Assembly: GCA_030671315.1 (NCBI GenBank)
Contig: DAOUZW010000026.1
Span: forward strand, 1-10,149
Origin: Candidatus Bathyarchaeota archaeon
GTDB taxonomy: Archaea > Thermoproteota > Bathyarchaeia > 40CM-2-53-6 > RBG-13-38-9
Length of the DNA stretch: 10,149 nucleotides
Direction: 5' to 3'
The notes beneath the pieces were generated by a model that was given only the letters and a program-made list of their open reading frames with translations, searched no databases and was not told the DNA's origin. The translations under genes and the position numbers were made by a program. This document shows, in pieces, positions 6,641-10,149 of this stretch (positions are counted from its first letter, which is position 1; the number at the start of each line of letters is the position of its first letter).

Positions 6641-7228
6641 TTGAGCAAAGATGTCAAGAAAGGCGTTGAATTCAAAGTCTTTGATAAATGGAGCCTTGAA
6701 GGTATTGAAGTACAGGATGCAGGTCTGAAACGATACATCTGTTTAAAGCCGATACAGAATCCACATAGTGGTGGCAGACATGAACACCACAGATTCATGA
6801 AGTCAAATGTGAATATAGTCGAACGGCTGATTAACAATATGATGCGCCCAGGTAAAAGTGGAGGTATGAAAGCGAAGGCTACAAGTATAGTCAAGAACGC
6901 CTTCGAGATAATAAATCTAAAGACAAGAAAAAATCCAGTTGAAGTTCTTGTCCAAGCTATTACTAATTCGTCCCCTTGTGAAGACGTAACAAGGGTTGCT
7001 TATGGTGGTGTAGTTTATCCGGTATCTGTAGATATTGCACCTCAACGTAGGATAGATCTCGCTCTTCGTCACTTATCTGACGGAACAAGAAAGACTGCTT
7101 TCAGTAACCCCAAAACAGTTGATGAGGCTTTAGCGGATGAAATTATTTACGCTGCCTCAAGAGATGCTAAAAGCTTTGCAGTGAAGAAACGTGATGAGAT
7201 GGAAAGGGTCGCTCTAGCATCGAGGTAG
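6641..7228 (+). CDS. rps7: 30S ribosomal protein uS7
   Basis: A primary 16S rRNA-binding protein of the small-subunit head that lies near the E site. At 195 residues it has the archaeal/eukaryotic S5/uS7 length. Diagnostic stretches are IQNPHSGGRHEHHRF (38-52), NIVERLINNMMRPGKSGGMK (58-77), the helix KNPVEVLVQAITNSSPCEDV (97-116) with the conserved AYGGVVYPVSVDIAPQRRIDLAL loop (120-142) and the C-terminal LADEIIYAASRD. The start is TTG, since the next in-frame methionine (residue 53) is far inside the domain; GGTG (6627-6630) could act as a weak, distant ribosome binding site. It begins the uS7 - EF-1alpha - uS10 cluster. The uS12 gene that usually precedes uS7 in archaea is absent here, its place taken by SRP RNA. 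Confidence 0.95.
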   Translation: MSKDVKKGVEFKVFDKWSLEGIEVQDAGLKRYICLKPIQNPHSGGRHEHHRFMKSNVNIVERLINNMMRPGKSGGMKAKATSIVKNAFEIINLKTRKNPVEVLVQAITNSSPCEDVTRVAYGGVVYPVSVDIAPQRRIDLALRHLSDGTRKTAFSNPKTVDEALADEIIYAASRDAKSFAVKKRDEMERVALASR

Positions 7229-7238
7229 AAGTCTAATC

Positions 7239-7247
7239 CTTAAATAT
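7239..7247 (+). promoter_or_regulatory. TATA box for EF-1alpha
   Basis: CTTAAATAT lies 10 bases after the uS7 stop codon and about 50 before the EF-1alpha ATG, predicting a start near 7268-7273. It suggests that EF-1alpha has its own promoter in addition to read-through from uS7. Confidence 0.5.
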
Positions 7248-7283
7248 GTGCTAACCACCTAAAATTACGAATCGCTGAATATA

Positions 7284-7288
7284 GAGGT
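7284..7288 (+). promoter_or_regulatory. Shine-Dalgarno site of EF-1alpha
   Basis: GAGGT ends 7 bases before ATG 7296, complementary to the 3' end of archaeal 16S rRNA. It fixes this ATG as the start and fits the high expression expected of the gene. Confidence 0.6.
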
Positions 7289-7295
7289 TTGAATT

Positions 7296-8606
7296 ATGAG
7301 TCAAAAGAAGCCCCACCTAAATCTGATCGTTGTAGGTCATGTAGACCATGGAAAGAGTACGATGACAGGACACCTGCTCTATGCGACAGGTAATGTTGAT
7401 GCAAAGAAGATCGAGGATTATGGTAAAGAATCTGAAAAGATTGGGGCAGGGGATACCTTCAAATTTGCTTGGGTGCTTGACAACCTCAAAGACGAACGTG
7501 AACGTGGACTCACAATAGACTTAAGTTTCCAAAAGTTTGAGACTCCAAAACTCTTCTATACCGTAATTGATGCTCCTGGTCACAAAGACTTTATCAAAAA
7601 TATGATCACCGGAACAAGTCAGGCCGATGCTGCAATACTAGTCGTATCTGCGAGGAAGGGTGAATTTGAGGTTGGGATCGGGCCTGGCGGACAGGCCAGA
7701 GAACACGCATTCCTCGCGAGAACATTAGGCGTAGCTCAGGTAGTAGTTGCAATTTCAAAGATGGATGATGATACAGTCAAGTGGTCCCAAGAGAGATACG
7801 AGGAATGCAAGAAAGAAACAGTATCTCTCATGAAAACGGTCGGATATGACCCCTCCAAACTGTCTGTGGTTCCGGTTTCAGGATGGACAGGTGACAATCT
7901 TGCTAAATCAAGCGATAAGATGCCTTGGTATAAAGGTCCAACATTGTTAGATGTTTTGGATGCATTCGCATTACCTCCGAAACCGCTTGACAAGCCCCTC
8001 AGAATCCCGGTTCAGGACGTATATACTATCACTGGTATTGGTTCAGTTCCAGTTGGTAGAGTCGAGACAGGTATTCTCAAGGCAGGTGACAAATTGGTTT
8101 TCATGCCTGGAAATGTGCTGGCCGAATGTAAATCTATAGAAACACATCACACAAACATGCCGACGGCCGAGCCAGGAGACAACATAGGATTCAACGTACG
8201 AGGTGTGGATAAAGGAAGTGTTCACAGGGGTGATGTGGCTGGTCATGCTGACAAGCCACCAACCGTTGCGAAGGAGTTTATCGGTCAGATAATAGTCATC
8301 AACCATCCAACTGCAATAGCTCAAGGATATACGCCAGTGATACATGCACATACAGTAACTATGGCAGCAACATTTACGGAACTAATTTCAAAGATCGACG
8401 CCAGAACTGGACAAGTGATACAAGAAAAACCTGACTTTCTCAAGACAGGAGACAGCGCAGTCGTTAAGATGCGGCCGTTGAGTCCAATCGTGGTTGAGCC
8501 TTTTGGTGATATGCCTCAACTCGGAAGATTCGCTGTCAGAGACATGGGTAATACTATCGCAGTAGGTGTCGTCAAAGAAGTTACTGAGACAGCTGAGAAA
8601 GCTTAA
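7296..8606 (+). CDS. tuf: Translation elongation factor EF-1alpha (aEF1A)
   Basis: The GTPase that delivers aminoacyl-tRNA to the ribosome and, in archaea, also carries Pelota and the release factor. At 436 residues it is full length. Domain 1 (~1-225) has G1 GHVDHGKS (14-21), the switch I region DERERGLTID (66-75) with Thr73, and G3 DAPGH (92-96). G4 reads SKMD (154-157) where the family has NKMD. G5 is VSGW (194-197). Domains 2 (~230-320) and 3 (~325-430) are typical: PVQDVYTITGIGSVPVGRVE and PVIHAHTVTMAA are visible. ATG 7296 has a Shine-Dalgarno (GAGGT) and its own TATA box. It sits between uS7 and uS10, the usual archaeal arrangement. The Asn-to-Ser change at the guanine-recognition motif is the only oddity; the codon is TCA at 7755-7757. 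Confidence 0.97.
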   Translation: MSQKKPHLNLIVVGHVDHGKSTMTGHLLYATGNVDAKKIEDYGKESEKIGAGDTFKFAWVLDNLKDERERGLTIDLSFQKFETPKLFYTVIDAPGHKDFIKNMITGTSQADAAILVVSARKGEFEVGIGPGGQAREHAFLARTLGVAQVVVAISKMDDDTVKWSQERYEECKKETVSLMKTVGYDPSKLSVVPVSGWTGDNLAKSSDKMPWYKGPTLLDVLDAFALPPKPLDKPLRIPVQDVYTITGIGSVPVGRVETGILKAGDKLVFMPGNVLAECKSIETHHTNMPTAEPGDNIGFNVRGVDKGSVHRGDVAGHADKPPTVAKEFIGQIIVINHPTAIAQGYTPVIHAHTVTMAATFTELISKIDARTGQVIQEKPDFLKTGDSAVVKMRPLSPIVVEPFGDMPQLGRFAVRDMGNTIAVGVVKEVTETAEKA

Positions 8607-8638
8607 TCAAATATTTCTCAACCCTTTCTCACCTAAAC

Positions 8639-8648
8639 CTTTTTAAAA
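8639..8648 (+). promoter_or_regulatory. TATA box for uS10
   Basis: TTTTTAAAAT lies ~55-64 bases before ATG 8703 and ~40-49 before TTG 8688, in the gap after EF-1alpha. The predicted transcript start is near 8670-8675. It is one of the stronger TATA matches in the window. Confidence 0.5.
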
Positions 8649-8702
8649 TCCATATAGTTCCTACTGTGTACGCATTTACAGGTTAGGTTGGGATATAAAC
8701 AA

Positions 8703-9011
8703 ATGCCAGGGAAAGCAAGAATACGTCTCTCAAGCATCGAGCCAGAACATCTCACATCAATTTGTGAAGAGATAAAGAGAATTGCTGAGAGGACGGCTGT
8801 CAAGTTGCATGGACCAATACCGCTCCCAACAAAGAAGCTTGTTGTCCCAACCAGAAAGACTCCATGTGGTCAAGGAACACGTACTTGGGATAAATGGGAG
8901 ATGAGGATCCACAAAAGACTGATTGATGTTGATCCTAATGAGCGATTTATGAAAAGACTGATGAGGATCCGAACACCAGACGACGTTTTTGTTGAAATAG
9001 AACTTTTGTAA
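8703..9011 (+). CDS. rps10: 30S ribosomal protein uS10
   Basis: A small-subunit head protein. From ATG 8703 it is 102 residues, the usual archaeal length, and opens MPGKARIRLSS exactly as archaeal uS10 proteins do. Conserved stretches are GPIPLPTKKLVVPTRKTPCG (residues ~37-56), WDKWEMRIHKRLIDV and the C-terminal RTPDDVFVEIELL. TTG 8688 in the same frame would add five residues (MGYKQ); I prefer ATG because of homologues. There is no Shine-Dalgarno before the ATG. It closes the uS7 - EF-1alpha - uS10 cluster and has its own TATA box. A perfect inverted repeat 24 bases downstream may mark the end of the transcript. Confidence 0.95.
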   Translation: MPGKARIRLSSIEPEHLTSICEEIKRIAERTAVKLHGPIPLPTKKLVVPTRKTPCGQGTRTWDKWEMRIHKRLIDVDPNERFMKRLMRIRTPDDVFVEIELL

Positions 9012-9034
9012 TTAGTTAACAGGAAAGCTCGCTT

Positions 9035-9056
9035 TAGACAATCTCAAAATTGTCTA
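9035..9056 (+). terminator. Perfect 8-bp inverted repeat after uS10
   Basis: TAGACAAT (9035-9042) and ATTGTCTA (9049-9056) are exact reverse complements around a 6-base loop (CTCAAA), starting 24 bases after the uS10 stop. The position suggests a transcript-end hairpin or processing signal; no long T-run follows, so it is not a bacterial-type intrinsic terminator. A dimeric regulator binding site is an alternative. Confidence 0.4.
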
Positions 9057-9103
9057 TTCAAATAGATCAAAGTCGGGAATGTTTGAAATTTTCTTTTAGA
9101 AAG

Positions 9104-9111
9104 CTTTATGG
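9104..9111 (+). promoter_or_regulatory. TATA box for tRNA-Leu
   Basis: CTTTATGG is centred ~31 bases before the first base of the tRNA-Leu. The spacing fits a transcript starting a few bases before the mature 5' end. Confidence 0.45.
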
Positions 9112-9171
9112 TTCATTTCGCTTGATTTTCCTATGATTGCGGGGGTGGCAGAGCCAGGTCAAATGCGCGGG

Positions 9172-9193
9172 ACGCAATGTTTTTGCGCGTGAG
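9172..9193 (+). other. tRNA intron 1, non-canonical position 30/31
   Basis: 22 bases inside the anticodon stem. They form a strict bulge-helix-bulge: the central helix is CGCG (9166-9169) with CGTG (9188-9191); the 3-base bulges are 9170-9172 and 9192-9194; the inner helix is CGCAA (9173-9177) with TTGCG (9183-9187), closed by a 5-base loop. Cutting between bases 2 and 3 of each bulge gives these ends. A duplicated GAC (9171-9173 and 9193-9195) would leave the mature tRNA unchanged for neighbouring cut sites, but only this register gives both the central and inner helices. Confidence 0.75.
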
Positions 9194-9200
9194 ACTCAAG

Positions 9201-9221
9201 ATCTTCCTCGTTGGATGGGTG
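9201..9221 (+). other. tRNA intron 2, canonical position 37/38
   Basis: 21 bases directly 3' of the anticodon. After removal of intron 1, the outer helix is the anticodon stem, and the central helix is CTCA (9195-9198) with TGGG (9216-9219), including one G-U pair. The 3-base bulges are 9199-9201 and 9220-9222. The inner helix is TCT (9202-9204) with GGA (9213-9215). The splicing endonuclease cut between bases 2 and 3 of each bulge restores the CTCAAGA loop. Confidence 0.75.
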
Positions 9222-9306
9222 ATCCTGTGGGTTAGCCCTTCGTGGGTTCGAATCCCATCCCCCGCACCATTTTAGCGCGCGCGAATTGATTTTGCATAAC
9301 GGACGC

Positions 9307-9315
9307 TATAAAAAA
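9307..9315 (+). promoter_or_regulatory. TATA box for the TolB-like gene
   Basis: TATAAAAAA lies ~41-49 bases before ATG 9356, in the gap after the tRNA. With normal spacing, transcription starts near 9336-9340 and the leader is ~18 bases. It is the best TATA match in the window by sequence. Confidence 0.6.
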
Positions 9316-9355
9316 TGCTTTAAAGAATAACTAGTAATGATGTTAGCACCCATTG

Positions 9356-10149
9356 ATGAATATGAAACATCGATTTTTTCATTTGTCAGTAATAGTATTG
9401 ACGATTACACTTCTCAGCATTAGCTATATGACGATACCTTCAGCTTTAGCTGTTAAAGGGTCGTATCCAGGAATCAACGGCAAGATCGCTTTCACAGGCC
9501 AAGATCTAGATGGTCAAAACATGAGAATCTTTGTTATGAATAATGATGGCTCAAACATCAAACAACTCACAGATGAAACTGGGTTTTCCGATTTGGATCC
9601 TTGCTGGTCACCTGAAGGGACAAAGATAGTATTCATCCGACGTGATGTATCAACTGGTCTTGGAGAAATATGGACGATGAATGCAGATGGAACTGGTCTA
9701 AAGCAATTAACTCCAAGTTCTACTGATCTTTGCCCTTCTTGGTCTCCCGATGGGAAAAAAATAGCATTCACGAGAGCATTTTTCTCCACTGCCAATATTT
9801 TTGTGATTAATGCTGATGGTACAGGTTCAGCGACATTATTGATAAACAACGGTATCGGCCCTAGTTGGTCTCCTGACGGAACCAAGATACTCTATAATAG
9901 CGCGGACTTTACGAGCGCGCACGTGCTGTTGGTGGCAGACGCAAACACTGGTTCAGACATGACTCCATGGACAGATATTGAGGGAAGTAGTCCTTGCTGG
10001 TCCCCAGACGGAAGCAAGATCGTGTTCGTAAGAGATGATGCCATATGGGTGATGAATTCTGATGGCTCCAACGAAATGAAACTAACTACGCCACCTACTT
10101 ATGACGATATAGAGGATGGTGAACCGAACTGGTCTCCAGACGGAAAGAG
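9356..10149 (+). CDS. Secreted TolB/PD40-type beta-propeller protein (partial, runs off the right edge)
   Basis: An open frame of 264 codons from ATG 9356 to the window end, with no stop. Residues 1-~32 form a Sec-type signal peptide: MNMKHR, a hydrophobic stretch (FFHLSVIVLTITLLSISYM) and a likely cleavage after SALA. The exported part is built of WD40-like PD40 blades with the repeated W-S-P-[DE]-G-x-K-I motif at 84-91, 129-136, 171-178, 215-222 and 259 onward. Strands such as IWTMNADGTGLKQLT lie between them. In bacteria TolB has this fold, but archaea have no outer membrane, so a Tol-Pal role does not apply. Cell-surface binding or scaffolding is the likely general role, and the partner is unknown. 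The start is the first ATG after a strong TATA box; ATG 9362 is two codons inside. Confidence 0.88.
   Translation, partial: MNMKHRFFHLSVIVLTITLLSISYMTIPSALAVKGSYPGINGKIAFTGQDLDGQNMRIFVMNNDGSNIKQLTDETGFSDLDPCWSPEGTKIVFIRRDVSTGLGEIWTMNADGTGLKQLTPSSTDLCPSWSPDGKKIAFTRAFFSTANIFVINADGTGSATLLINNGIGPSWSPDGTKILYNSADFTSAHVLLVADANTGSDMTPWTDIEGSSPCWSPDGSKIVFVRDDAIWVMNSDGSNEMKLTTPPTYDDIEDGEPNWSPDGK

Larger units (their letters stand above)
9139..9269 (+). tRNA. tRNA-Leu (anticodon CAA) with two introns
   Basis: The acceptor stem GCGGGGG (9139-9145) pairs fully with CCCCCGC (9259-9265), followed by A73 and an encoded CCA (9267-9269). The D-arm has GCA (9148-9150) with TGC (9164-9166) and GG at 9157-9158. 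The T-arm is GTGGG / TTCGAAT / CCCAT (9242-9258). A long variable arm (GGG...CCC, ~9228-9241) marks a class II tRNA. The anticodon stem is only complete if two segments are removed. CGGG (9168-9171) plus A9194 pairs with TCCTG (9223-9227), and the loop becomes CTCAAGA with anticodon CAA at 9197-9199, reading UUG codons. The discriminator A73 and class II shape agree with leucine. The mature length would be 88 including CCA. Confidence 0.88.

Noticed and set aside
8043..8351. 102-codon minus-strand frame inside EF-1alpha
   Set aside because: It lies wholly within a certain gene and its composition (Trp, Cys and His rich) is that of an antisense shadow.
9275..9283. Alternating GCGCGCGCG run after the tRNA
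   Set aside because: Too short to support a Z-DNA or attachment-site claim; there is no repeat of the tRNA 3' end nearby and no integrase gene.
9514..9885. 123-codon minus-strand open frame
   Set aside because: It is antisense to the PD40 repeats of the TolB-like gene. Its repeated VPSGDQ motif is the reverse reading of the WSPDG repeats, not an independent protein.
1..10149. CRISPR arrays, insertion sequences, toxin-antitoxin or phage genes
   Set aside because: I looked for direct repeats with spacers, terminal inverted repeats and transposase or integrase motifs and found none. The window is a housekeeping region.

Overview
The window is from an archaeal chromosome, most likely a mesophilic or moderately thermophilic member of the TACK group (Thaumarchaeota/Bathyarchaeia-like; the exact lineage cannot be fixed by eye). 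The evidence is archaeal EF-1alpha, archaeal-type uS7 and uS10, Pelota, an archaeal UMP kinase, a CTU1/TtuA-type tRNA thiolase, an archaeal 7S SRP RNA, a tRNA with bulge-helix-bulge introns, and TATA-box promoters with short leaders and few Shine-Dalgarno sites. Most of the sequence is AT-rich, at about 37-40% GC where sampled.

Layout, left to right. Bases 1-298 hold the 3' part of a more GC-rich gene (about 50% in its first 120 bases) for a cohesin-like/Ig-like surface protein. Its last domain appears to be cut off in mid-fold. A 12-helix MFS transporter overlaps it. Then come a UMP kinase with a small winged-helix regulator 20 bases behind it, a possible 47-residue minus-strand gene, Pelota (ribosome rescue), a PDZ-containing site-2 (M50) metalloprotease, and a tRNA 2-thiolation enzyme.

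Bases about 6222-6545 have no protein gene and encode the SRP RNA. Directly behind it is the conserved translation cluster uS7 - EF-1alpha - uS10, in which EF-1alpha and uS10 also have their own TATA boxes. It is followed by a tRNA-Leu(CAA). A signal-peptide-bearing TolB/PD40 beta-propeller gene runs off the right edge.

Functionally the window is mostly translation and protein targeting: ribosomal proteins, the elongation factor, Pelota (whose GTPase partner in archaea is this same EF-1alpha), tRNA thiolation, tRNA-Leu and SRP RNA. UMP kinase supplies pyrimidine nucleotides. I see no defence system, CRISPR array or mobile element. The most interesting signals are the tRNA-Leu that appears to carry two interdependent introns, each with a textbook bulge-helix-bulge; an EF-1alpha whose G4 motif reads SKMD instead of NKMD; the abrupt truncation and composition change at the left edge; and a small divergent ORF sharing a TATA-like element with Pelota.
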